Below, piece after piece: positions 1-6,217 of a stretch of 13,617 bases of DNA. The notes under the pieces are model-generated. The model saw only the letters and a list, made by a program, of their open reading frames with translations. It did no database searches and was not told the DNA's origin. The DNA comes from Promethearchaeota archaeon (GTDB lineage: Archaea; Asgardarchaeota; Lokiarchaeia; Sigynarchaeales; MK-D1): positions 1-13,617 of the forward strand of contig JAEOUK010000363.1 in assembly GCA_016839385.1 (NCBI GenBank), given 5' to 3'. Positions within the stretch are counted from its first letter, which is position 1. The number at the start of each line of letters is the position of its first letter. The position numbers and the translations under genes were made by a program.

Positions 1-71
1 AAAGATCGAAAAATTAAAATTTAAGCATTAATAAGCGAAAACTATCACTCCTTTTATTAGGTCTCCTAAAA

Positions 72-365
72 ATGGTACATTCAAGGATTAAGCGTAAAAA
101 GTTAGAGGAAGCAAGAGAAAAAATTAATGTTGGTCCAGTTTTTCTTACACGTTATGAAAAAGCACGAATAATTGGTGCACGCGCTCTACAGATCAGTCTT
201 GGAGCTCCAATCTTGATAGATATAAGTGGAAATAGTGTAGAATTGGATTCTATGTATATTGCTGAAAAAGAATTACTTTCAGGAATTCTACCTTTGACCA
301 TACGTAGAACTTTACCTAGTGGGAAATACCAAGACATTCCACTTTCTTGGTTATATGTGGAATAA
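72..365 (+). CDS. rpo6: DNA-directed RNA polymerase subunit Rpo6 (RpoK)
   Basis: This 97-residue protein is the archaeal counterpart of eukaryotic Rpb6 and bacterial omega, a small core subunit that helps assemble and hold the largest polymerase subunit. The family signature is clear: [16 protein letters not shown] at about residues 25-40, then a hydrophobic GAPILI stretch, then the C-terminal pattern of an EL..G.LP motif followed by IRR.LPSG and an IP pair near residues 69-90. The length fits archaeal Rpo6, which lacks the long acidic N-terminus of Rpb6. The ATG at 72 lies just upstream of the conserved region; an AGGT at 59-62 is the only weak ribosome binding site. In many archaea rpo6 sits beside ribosomal or polymerase genes; the upstream neighbour is outside the window. 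The gene converges on the kinase gene, with stops only 11 bases apart. Family assignment is secure. Confidence 0.93.
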   Translation: MVHSRIKRKKLEEAREKINVGPVFLTRYEKARIIGARALQISLGAPILIDISGNSVELDSMYIAEKELLSGILPLTIRRTLPSGKYQDIPLSWLYVE

Positions 366-376
366 AAAAAAAGAAA
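364..376 (-). terminator. T-rich terminator of the FGGY kinase gene
   Basis: Directly after the kinase stop codon the minus strand reads three T, one C, then nine T (plus-strand A run 364-372). Archaeal RNA polymerase commonly terminates at such U-tracts without a hairpin. The tract overlaps the rpo6 stop region on the other strand. Confidence 0.5.
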
Positions 377-1891
377 TTAAAGTAATTCTTCCCAGATTCC
401 CGTATCTGCAATTGTGGAATACAATTTCTTTGTGGTCAGGTAGAGTTTTTGATATTTTTCTGTGGATTCAGGGTTCGGTGTCCATTTCTTCGACATTATT
501 GCGATATTTTCAGCAGCATCGACAATATCCTTATAATCACCCACACCATAGCTCGCTAGGATTGCAGCCCCTACTGCAGTACTTTCTTCTAATTCTCCTC
601 GTCCACAAGGAATATTAAGTATATCTGCCATGATTTGATTCCAAATATTACTTCGAGACCCTCCTCCAGTTACTCGGAGTTCAGTTATTATACTACCAAG
701 TTCTTGAAATACTTCTATATTTTTCTTGACTTCGTAACCCACGCCTTCTAAGATAGATCGTAGGAGATCTTTTCGTTCATGACCAAGAGCTAATCCCAAG
801 AATACTCCTCGGGCATTTGGATTCCAGTGAGGAGCTCCCGCGCCTACCATATGAGGAATAAATAACAATCCATTTGAACCTACAGGAGATGTCATTGCTA
901 GTTGATTCATTATGTTATAGGGATCAATTTCTCGTTGTTTAGCTTCTTGCACTTCTCCTGCACATATCACATCACGAGCCCACCGATACGCGGAACCTGT
1001 TGTAAAAATACTGGCTTCTTGTACCCAAGCACCGGGAACAGCATGACAAGAACAGAGAACTCGATTTTTCGGATCGAATTTAGGACTTTCTAAATAACCC
1101 AAGATAAAAGACCCAGTTCCAGTGGTGCATTTAATACGTCCAGGCTGTGATACTCCTACACCTAACGCAGCACATTGTTGGTCTCCTCCACCTGCTATTA
1201 CAATTGTGTGATTATCAAATGCAGTCTCTTTGGATGTAATTGGTCCAATGGCTGTCCCACTTGCTACCGCTTCGGGCATCTTATCCAAATCTAATTCAAG
1301 CTTAGATGCAATTCCCTCATCCCATTTCAGATCATTGATATTGAATAACATAGTTCGAGAAGCATTGGAATAGTCGGTCATCCATTTTCCAGTCAGTTTC
1401 ATTGCAATAAAATCATGAACCAACATAAATTTATGCGTGTTCTTATAAATTTCGGGTTTGTGGTTTTTAATCCACATGATTTTGGATGATGAAAAATATG
1501 GATCGATGGTTAATCCCGTTTTTGCGTAGATTGTGTCTAATCCAACAGTTTTTTTAATGAAGTCACATTCTTCATTAGTACGTCGATCTTGCCAGACAAT
1601 TGCGTTATGGAGAGGATTTCCATTAATGTCTACGGGTACTATGGTTTCTCTTTGGTTTGTGATTGCAACACTCTTCACATTCTTTGATTTAACCCTTCCT
1701 TTTTTCAAAGCCACTTTTATTGTAGTTTTTAATGCATTCCACCAGTTATTCGCATCTTGCTCTACCATTACTGGTGTAGGAAAATACGAATCCCATTCTT
1801 CATAATGACGAGAGATTTCTTTACCATTTTCATCAAATACAATTGTTCGGCATCCAGTTGTTCCTAAATCCAAAGCACAATAATAATTCAT
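377..1891 (-). CDS. FGGY-family carbohydrate kinase (glycerol kinase / xylulokinase-like)
   Basis: About 504 residues, the normal length for FGGY kinases, which phosphorylate glycerol, xylulose or related polyols with ATP in the cytoplasm. The N-terminal actin-like phosphate loop is LDLGTTGCR at residues 7-15. TNQRET lies near 78-83, the segment TDYSNASRTMLFNI near 172-185, and the catalytic base is Asp237 in GGGDQQCAALG. GTGSF follows near 258-262 and the second ATP-site motif is RVTGGGSRSNIWNQIMADIL near 406-425. The N-terminal half (DPYFSSSKIMWI, SRTMLFNI) resembles glycerol kinase, while GGGDQQCAALG and the C-terminal TGGGSRS motif look more like xylulokinase, so substrate is left open. 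I chose the ATG at 1891: an upstream in-frame GTG at 1900 is itself part of the AAGTGA Shine-Dalgarno sequence. Transcribed divergently from the gene at 2003. A sugar or polyol catabolic role is inferred; no transporter or dehydrogenase is adjacent. Confidence 0.85.
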   Translation of the reverse strand: MNYYCALDLGTTGCRTIVFDENGKEISRHYEEWDSYFPTPVMVEQDANNWWNALKTTIKVALKKGRVKSKNVKSVAITNQRETIVPVDINGNPLHNAIVWQDRRTNEECDFIKKTVGLDTIYAKTGLTIDPYFSSSKIMWIKNHKPEIYKNTHKFMLVHDFIAMKLTGKWMTDYSNASRTMLFNINDLKWDEGIASKLELDLDKMPEAVASGTAIGPITSKETAFDNHTIVIAGGGDQQCAALGVGVSQPGRIKCTTGTGSFILGYLESPKFDPKNRVLCSCHAVPGAWVQEASIFTTGSAYRWARDVICAGEVQEAKQREIDPYNIMNQLAMTSPVGSNGLLFIPHMVGAGAPHWNPNARGVFLGLALGHERKDLLRSILEGVGYEVKKNIEVFQELGSIITELRVTGGGSRSNIWNQIMADILNIPCGRGELEESTAVGAAILASYGVGDYKDIVDAAENIAIMSKKWTPNPESTEKYQKLYLTTKKLYSTIADTGIWEELL

Positions 1892-2002
1892 TTTTATCAC
1901 TTTTTCAATTAATTAAAGACAAATTTATTTCGTCCTTCGACATTAAATATTTTCGTTTATATTAATATTCAAAGCTAAACAATTAGACAAGGTGAGAAAA
2001 TT
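1892..2002. promoter_or_regulatory. divergent promoter region, FGGY kinase / small helical protein
   Basis: This 111-bp gap separates two divergent genes. On the plus strand, TTTATATTA at 1956-1964 is a good TATA box about 40 bases before the ATG at 2003, and GGTGAG at 1991-1996 is a strong Shine-Dalgarno site. On the minus strand, AT-rich boxes around 1921-1931 and 1943-1950 are candidates for the kinase TATA element. No clear operator repeat was seen. Confidence 0.45.
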
Positions 2003-2248
2003 ATGGAAATAGGAAAAATACAGAAATTCTTAGCAAATTTACATAAATTTGATCCGAAAAAGGAAGAATTGGATTATTTTGATATGGTAAAAGGGCATGT
2101 GAACGACTTAGAAGGGTTTATCAAGAAACACGATGGTAAATTAGATGTAGCTATCGGGCAAATCTTTTTGGACCTTTTACAGTTCTGTAATATGGAAAAC
2201 ATCGATTTAGAAGCCGTTCTAAAAGATAAATTAAAATATGGACTATAA
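2003..2248 (+). CDS. small all-helical protein, degenerate MazG-tail-like
   Basis: An 81-residue acidic/lysine-rich protein predicted to be all alpha-helical, with no signal peptide or membrane segment. I do not firmly recognise it. The C-terminal third (about residues 48-78: DVAIGQIFLDLLQF, then NIDLEAVLKDKL) resembles the last helices of MazG-like NTP pyrophosphohydrolases, where a GD..(F/Y)LL pattern is followed by GIDLEEA...K. The metal-binding EExxE of the first helices is not evident, and the position that would carry the conserved acid before the G is Ala. It is therefore either a divergent catalytically inactive relative or a chance helical likeness. It has its own strong GGTGAG ribosome binding site and TATA box, which supports it being a real gene. 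It diverges from the FGGY kinase and converges on the zinc-ribbon gene; no functional link follows from this. Confidence 0.6.
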   Translation: MEIGKIQKFLANLHKFDPKKEELDYFDMVKGHVNDLEGFIKKHDGKLDVAIGQIFLDLLQFCNMENIDLEAVLKDKLKYGL

Positions 2249-2270
2249 TCGCTTTTATGCGACTTTTTTC
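2249..2270 (+). terminator. short hairpin plus T6 after the small helical gene
   Basis: Immediately after the stop codon, TCGC and GCGA form a 4-bp stem around a TTTTAT loop, followed by C and six T. It overlaps the last codons of the convergent zinc-ribbon gene. The stem is weak; the T-tract alone may be what terminates. Confidence 0.4.
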
Positions 2271-2920
2271 CTGGAAAATCCACATTGTGGGCATACTAAT
2301 GAAGTAAATCCCACTTCGTATCCTTCCAGTCCAACTAATTGAGAATTACAGACAGGACATTGTGGAGTATAAGCAGGAAACCATTGACCTTTAACATTAG
2401 AAGTAGCTTTAAGTCCATTTATCCAATTAGAAAATTGTTGCATTTGAGGTGTTAATTCCATTTTGTTTCTCGCTTCTTGAGCTTCTTTAGGAGATGATAC
2501 AACAATAGCAACAGACTTCACCTTATCAGGTTTATTTAACAATGTTAAAGTTGCTAGTATCGCAGGCTTTCCTTCACCTCTCAAAAACTCAGCAAATTCA
2601 GGAGGTCCAGCAGCAGCTAATGCACAATTTCCACCATATTCTGTAGCTCGAGAAAATAAGATGTAGAAATATCTCCCTCGAAAATCTTCTGCCCATAAAA
2701 ATATCCATTGATGAGGTTCAAATTCTTGATTTTGTGAGTCCACAATTCGTTTTAGACCGCTCTCAGCAAAATAGCGGTTATCGATTTGAATATTTGTAAC
2801 TAAATGCTGAAAAAAGAGCTTTGATATCGTAGGATAGGTACCATATATATCGCGTACATCGACCAACTGAAAGGTTTGTGGACCTTGTAACCAGCTGACC
2901 ACACAATTTATTGTAAACAT
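2255..2920 (-). CDS. uncharacterised protein with C-terminal zinc ribbon
   Basis: A 221-residue protein that I do not recognise. Residues 1 to about 165 look like a mixed alpha/beta globular domain with several aromatic beta-strand-like segments (QWIFLWAEDFRGRYFYILF near 72-90), an alanine-rich turn (ALAAAGPPEFAEFLRGEGKP) and a hydrophobic strand SVAIVVSS. The C-terminus carries two CxxC knuckles, Cys188/Cys191 (CPVC) and Cys210/Cys213 (CPQCG), spaced as in a rubredoxin-type zinc ribbon, which could bind nucleic acid or protein. No signal peptide or membrane helix is visible. The ATG at 2920 has no evident Shine-Dalgarno sequence, so the transcript may be leaderless; an A/T box at 2936-2946 on the minus strand would fit a closely spaced TATA. 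It lies 54 bases downstream of tRNA-Val on the same strand and converges on the small gene at 2003. Zinc binding is inferred from the motif only. Confidence 0.65.
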   Translation of the reverse strand: MFTINCVVSWLQGPQTFQLVDVRDIYGTYPTISKLFFQHLVTNIQIDNRYFAESGLKRIVDSQNQEFEPHQWIFLWAEDFRGRYFYILFSRATEYGGNCALAAAGPPEFAEFLRGEGKPAILATLTLLNKPDKVKSVAIVVSSPKEAQEARNKMELTPQMQQFSNWINGLKATSNVKGQWFPAYTPQCPVCNSQLVGLEGYEVGFTSLVCPQCGFSRKKVA

Positions 2921-2974
2921 AATAAGATGCCCGTTATTTTTTTGGGACCGGAATTTAGTTCCGAAATAATAAAA

Positions 2975-3047
2975 TGGAGCCGGAGAGAATTGAACTCCCG
3001 ATATCCGGTGTGTAAGACCGGCGTCATCACCACTAGACCACGGCTCC
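2975..3047 (-). tRNA. tRNA-Val (anticodon UAC)
   Basis: The minus strand folds into a complete cloverleaf. The acceptor stem is GGAGCCG paired with CGGCTCC over 7 perfect bp. The anticodon stem is CCGGT/ACCGG around the loop CTTACAC, giving anticodon TAC, which reads GUA and probably other GUN valine codons. The T arm GGGAG-TTCAATT-CTCTC has one G-U pair. The discriminator base is A. CCA is not encoded (the next bases are TTT), and there is no intron. An AT-rich box at 3062-3070 upstream is a possible promoter element. Confidence 0.95.
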
Positions 3048-3070
3048 TTTGCTGTGTTTGCTTATTTTAT

Positions 3071-3106
3071 CAAGACATGATGTATGTATTTGCAAATCAT
3101 GTCTTG
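3071..3106. repeat. 11-bp perfect inverted repeat with 14-base loop
   Basis: CAAGACATGAT at 3071-3081 is the exact reverse complement of ATCATGTCTTG at 3096-3106, with a 14-base loop that itself contains the palindrome ATTTGCAAAT (3088-3097). It lies 30 bases after the stop of the DUF2110-like gene and 24 bases upstream of tRNA-Val, both on the minus strand. No T-tract follows on either strand, so it is not a standard terminator. It may be a processing hairpin or a protein binding site. Confidence 0.7.
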
Positions 3107-3136
3107 TGGTAGTTGACTTGATCTGAGGATAATAAA

Positions 3137-3940
3137 TTAATTTTTCGTATTTTTTGGTTGGAGTAGTGCCTTAACGTTGGACGGACGAAACATTGAGAAT
3201 TGTGTATTTTTTAATAGAGGTCCGATATCAGAAAGAATGCCAGGAGCTGATGTTCCTTTTTTTAAGAATATAACAGTTTCGAGGAATCCCAAACGTTCAA
3301 TTATGATATAGTCTGGATAGTGTTTTGTATATTTTATCGCTTTTTTAATTCGCTTTCGGGTTTGTCCGGAAGAAAATAACATCTCAAACGAATCTTCCAA
3401 CCATGAATGTATCATTTCTACGGTTTTGTCTGCAAAACGGCATTCAATTTTCTTTGTTCCATTATGAATTTTCGTGATTTCGACAAATACGGGCATGTGT
3501 TCGAAAAATCCAAAAGCCTTGACTAGCTGCCGCTTCGATAATTTCTTTCCGTTACATAGTTGTGAACGCATTTCGAATAAGGGATACAACACATCTTTCT
3601 GAGGTGATTCAATTCCACAATCGATAAATAATCCAAAATTTACCGTATCTGGATCCCGAATTCTACCCCGAAGAATCTGACCACTTCGAATGGAATCAAA
3701 ATTATTAATAGTTCCGAATTCTCCAATTAAATAATTTTTAACGAATTCCTCATCCTTACCTCCCATAGCGATTATCGGACGATTTTCAGGTTGATGCAAT
3801 CCAACATATTCAAACTCTACTTCGAATTCTTTTGTCTTTTCCCGAATTAATTGAAGGAGAGCTTTAGACAAGAATCTTTCATCCACAGATGTTGGAGTGG
3901 TATGAGAATAGAAATTGTCTAGTAGAGTAAGTACGATCAT
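3137..3940 (-). CDS. conserved archaeal DUF2110-like protein with S1-like domain
   Basis: A 267-residue cytoplasmic protein resembling the archaeal family DUF2110 (function unknown). Residues about 85-110 (SGQILRGRIRDPDTVNFGLFIDCGI) look like the start of an S1/OB-type RNA-binding fold. A conserved-looking core follows: DVLYPLFEMRSQL near 115-127, GKKLSKRQLVKAFGF, then ETVIFLKKGTSAPGILSDIGPLL near 221-243. The N-terminal domain has strands and helices but no catalytic motif that I can name. The ATG at 3940 has AAAAAGG directly abutting it, which is too close for a normal Shine-Dalgarno site, so a leaderless transcript is possible. It is divergent from the gene at 4042 and upstream of tRNA-Val. 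RNA binding is inferred from the S1-like segment. The family assignment comes from pattern recognition, not a profile search. Confidence 0.65.
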   Translation of the reverse strand: MIVLTLLDNFYSHTTPTSVDERFLSKALLQLIREKTKEFEVEFEYVGLHQPENRPIIAMGGKDEEFVKNYLIGEFGTINNFDSIRSGQILRGRIRDPDTVNFGLFIDCGIESPQKDVLYPLFEMRSQLCNGKKLSKRQLVKAFGFFEHMPVFVEITKIHNGTKKIECRFADKTVEMIHSWLEDSFEMLFSSGQTRKRIKKAIKYTKHYPDYIIIERLGFLETVIFLKKGTSAPGILSDIGPLLKNTQFSMFRPSNVKALLQPKNTKN

Positions 3941-4041
3941 CCTTTTTCGCTTCGGGTAGTAAGTAAAAACACAAATGTAGGAAAAAATATGAATTTTGGC
4001 AATTTTTTTTAAGTGGAGAGAACCTACATATTGTGAGTATT
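3941..4041. promoter_or_regulatory. divergent promoter region with distant 7-bp inverted repeat
   Basis: This 101-bp region separates the DUF2110-like gene from the small gene at 4042. ATGTAGG at 3975-3981 and CCTACAT at 4023-4029 are reverse complements placed near the two ends. GTGAG at 4033-4037 serves as Shine-Dalgarno site for the ATG at 4042. An AT-rich stretch around 3981-4012 probably holds the TATA elements, but I cannot pick one. Confidence 0.3.
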
Positions 4042-4425
4042 ATGTACGAGACATTACATGAAAAGTTCCAAGAGTTTAAGTTAAAACATTTTGAATTCAA
4101 AGGAATGGTAATTTGTTCAAACTTGGGGGAAATATTATTCTATAATGGATCTGTGAATGTTTCTACAGAAGATTGTCTAACAATTCTTGATACATGGTTA
4201 CATAACAGAAATGACTTAATTCTGAAGGAGATACGATATTCCATTCTAAAATCGGACATTTACCAATATGCTGCTCTTAACCCCCCCTTAAAACTGGGAA
4301 TTGTGGGATCTATAGATAGAGAGTGTAATTACGCAATAGGATTTGTAGAAGCGGAAAAAAATCCTGATAATTCATTACTTTTATCTTCAATTGAACTGAA
4401 CAAGCTCGTTTGGAATATAAACTAG
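4042..4425 (+). CDS. small alpha/beta protein, profilin- or roadblock-like
   Basis: The protein is 127 residues from the preferred ATG at 4042; an in-frame GTG nine bases upstream is better read as the GTGAG ribosome binding site. Order of elements: an N-terminal amphipathic helix (YETLHEKFQEFKLKHF), strands GMVICSNLGEILFYNG near 21-36, a helix TEDCLTILDTWLHNR, then strands IRYSILKSD and LKLGIVGSI, a strand YAIGFVEAE and a final helix. This helix-strand-strand-helix-strands-helix order is shared by profilins and by roadblock/LC7 and longin folds, all present in Asgard archaea. The GEILFYNG...ILDTW...IRYSIL pattern suggests profilin slightly more to me, but the likeness is weak. If profilin, it would bind actin; if roadblock, it would partner small GTPases such as the one at 11002. 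It is a separate transcription unit from psmA. Function is unproven. Confidence 0.6.
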   Translation: MYETLHEKFQEFKLKHFEFKGMVICSNLGEILFYNGSVNVSTEDCLTILDTWLHNRNDLILKEIRYSILKSDIYQYAALNPPLKLGIVGSIDRECNYAIGFVEAEKNPDNSLLLSSIELNKLVWNIN

Positions 4426-4594
4426 TCACTTTTCTCGTGTTTTAGAAAATTATTTATTATTCAAATTATTGATCACAAGTAACGAGTGAATATCGGATCG
4501 TTATTGTAGTAAAAGAACGAATTAAACTAAAGCGTTAGAAATTTATATTGAACATCTTAGGATAACTTAAACGGAGTAAAAAAAGGTAAAAAGT
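4426..4594 (+). promoter_or_regulatory. psmA promoter and leader, with an imperfect hairpin
   Basis: The longest gap in the window. GAAATTTATAT at 4538-4548 is the best TATA box, placing transcription start near 4570 with a leader of about 25 bases. AAGGT lies at 4583-4587 before the ATG at 4595. Upstream, TAACGA at 4480-4485 and TCGTTA at 4498-4503 form a 6-bp inverted repeat that extends to CAA/TTG past a one-base bulge; it sits upstream of the TATA box, where an operator could be. I see no open reading frame here. Confidence 0.45.
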
Positions 4595-5314
4595 ATGTTT
4601 TCACGAACGGGTAACGGGTACGACCAGTCGGTTAGCATGTTCAGCCCTGATGGTCGGCTCTTCCAAGTAGAATATGCAATAGAAGCCGTACGAAGAGGAA
4701 CGACCGCAATCGCTTTAAGAAATGAAGATTCAGTCATTTTTGCTGTTGAGAAGCGAGGCACTAACCCCCTTCAGGAGCGTTTAGGGTCGGAAAAAATATT
4801 CAAGATTGATAATCACATTGGTGCAGCCATTGCGGGTCTAACCGCAGACGCCCGTGCATTAATCGACCAAGCCAGAATTCAAGCTCAGGTCAACATTCTG
4901 AATTATGATGAAAAAATTTCCGTTGTTGATGTAACTCGGGAAATTTGTGATCAAGCACAACAATACACCCAAATTGGAGGACGTAGGCCGTATGGAGTCT
5001 CTCTTTTAATTGGAGGCATCGATCCTAAGGGAAGCCCACAGATTTATATGACAGATCCCTCAGGAGCTTATTGGGGATACTTCTGTTGTGCAATTGGTTC
5101 AGGACAGCAAAATGCCCGAACTTTCCTTGAGGAAAATTACAAGAAAAATATGAAATTTGAAGATATGTTGAAACTTGCGATAAAAACCATCAAACAAGTA
5201 ACCGAAGCAGAAATTACGGAAGATAACTTTGAGGTAGCATATATCCAAAAGGAAAAATTGGATTTAATCACCTTAAGTAAAGAAGAGAAACAAAAACTGC
5301 TGAAAGAGTTATAA
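4595..5314 (+). CDS. psmA: 20S proteasome alpha subunit
   Basis: A 239-residue alpha subunit forming the outer heptameric rings of the 20S core particle and the gate that regulatory ATPases open. The N-terminal signature is unmistakable: FSPDGRLFQVEYA at residues 16-28. Lys67 in GSEKI matches the Thermoplasma pocket lysine (Lys66) that receives the HbYX tail of PAN-type ATPases. GLTADARALIDQAR and GRRPYGVSLLIGG follow, with no active-site threonine, as expected for alpha. The oddity is the gate motif: residues 9-11 read YDQ where archaeal alpha subunits usually have YDR, and the surrounding GYDQSVSMFSPDG and MTDPSGAYWGY segments recall eukaryotic alpha7. It heads the cluster with SBDS and the exosome genes, a linkage known from archaeal comparative genomics. 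The 83-bp gap with a T6 tract before SBDS suggests it may be transcribed separately. Confidence 0.97.
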   Translation: MFSRTGNGYDQSVSMFSPDGRLFQVEYAIEAVRRGTTAIALRNEDSVIFAVEKRGTNPLQERLGSEKIFKIDNHIGAAIAGLTADARALIDQARIQAQVNILNYDEKISVVDVTREICDQAQQYTQIGGRRPYGVSLLIGGIDPKGSPQIYMTDPSGAYWGYFCCAIGSGQQNARTFLEENYKKNMKFEDMLKLAIKTIKQVTEAEITEDNFEVAYIQKEKLDLITLSKEEKQKLLKEL

Positions 5315-5335
5315 AAGATCCCGATTGGTTCTAAC

Positions 5336-5362
5336 GTATCTTTATTTTTTGTTCTTATATTT
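5336..5362 (+). promoter_or_regulatory. T6 tract after psmA and TATA-like box before SBDS
   Basis: TTTATTTTTT at 5341-5350 is a U-rich stretch suited to (partial) termination after psmA. CTTATATTT at 5354-5362, about 40 bases before the SBDS ATG, resembles a TATA box. Together they suggest that the SBDS-exosome genes have their own promoter. Confidence 0.35.
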
Positions 5363-5397
5363 CAATGATGATCTTAGACGTTATGAGGTAGACAAAA

Positions 5398-6208
5398 ATG
5401 TCTTTGAGATCAGGTGGAGAAAAAAGAGTTGATTTAGGGAAATTTGCTATTGCTCGTTTGCGTAAAAACAATATAAATGTAGAAATGATTGTAGAGCCTG
5501 AACAAGCATGGGACGCAAAAAAAAAAAATGGAAACTGCAATCCGCGATTTAAAGTCAGAAGACGACTCAGCGGTGTTTACATTAGAACAATTAAAAGCAA
5601 TGCCCGAAATTGACATTAATAATATCTTTGAAGGTTTAATTGTCTTTGAAGATGCAAAGCGCGGTAAAGTACACGCAGAGGTGGATTTAGAAACCCTATT
5701 TGGGACCATAGATGCAGTGGAAATCGCGTATCAATTGCTTTTTGACCGAGAAACTGAATGGCATTGGACCAAAAAGCAACGTGATGAAAATTTTGAAAAG
5801 AAAAAACGCCAGATTATAGCAATTGTAGCTAAAAATTGTATTAATCCCCAAACAAAGAAACCACACCCACCCCAGAGAATTGAAAAAGCCATTGCAGAAG
5901 CAAAATACAACATTGATATCATTAAATCTGCCGAGGAGCAGATAAAAGATGTTATCAGCGCGATCTCTGCAATTATACCTATTCGTATGGAAAATGTGGA
6001 GTTAGCAATCAAAATTCCGCCTTCCTACGCTGCAAAATCCTATAATGTTGTGGAACGATATGGTAAAATTAAGCAGGATGAATGGCAAAATGATGGATCT
6101 TGGGTAGGAATTGCAGATATGCCGGCTGGTATGGAAGCAGAATTCTTGGAGAAAATCAACAAGCTAACTCATGGACGAGTTCAGATCAAAATATTAAAAC
6201 GCTCATAA
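5398..6208 (+). CDS. sdo1: SBDS family ribosome maturation protein, frame broken at a run of 12 A
   Basis: SBDS/Sdo1 releases the anti-association factor aIF6 from the large ribosomal subunit. The reading frame is in two pieces. Frame one begins at the ATG at 5398 (GAGGT at 5385-5389) and encodes the SBDS N-terminus with KFAIARLRKNN and EQAWDAKKK, but would stop at 5613 after unrelated residues. The rest lies in the +1 frame from about 5528: FEDAKRG, FGTIDAVEIA, CINPQTKKPHPPQRIEKAI, IKIPPSYAAKSYNVV and NDGSWVG, all typical of archaeal SBDS. The switch falls at A12 (5517-5528). Removing one A joins both parts into one 269-residue protein. The segment METAIRDLKSEDDSAVFTLE just after the run is extra relative to usual archaeal SBDS of about 235 residues. 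Sequencing or assembly error, polymerase slippage or a real mutation are all possible; the long intact second half argues against decay. Confidence 0.85.
5517..5528 (+). repeat. homopolymer run of 12 A in SBDS
   Basis: Twelve consecutive A inside the coding region, preceded by GC and followed by TGG. The two halves of SBDS change frame across it. Runs of this length are prone to replication, sequencing and transcriptional slippage. Confidence 0.95.
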
Positions 6209-6217
6209 TTGAGGACA

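Noticed and set aside
2949..2963. Short hairpin CGGAA-TTTAG-TTCCG as terminator of tRNA-Val
   Set aside because: The minus strand after the stem has an A run, not a T run, and a 5-bp stem is weak in this context.
5365..5420. Possible box C/D small RNA (ATGATGA at about 5365-5371)
   Set aside because: No matching D box (CTGA) or D'/C' pair at a suitable distance; the C-box-like string overlaps the SBDS leader by chance.
5528..6208. Second half of SBDS as an independent gene starting at ATG 5528
   Set aside because: The ATG follows a pure A run without a ribosome binding site, and the SBDS N-terminal domain would be split in two.
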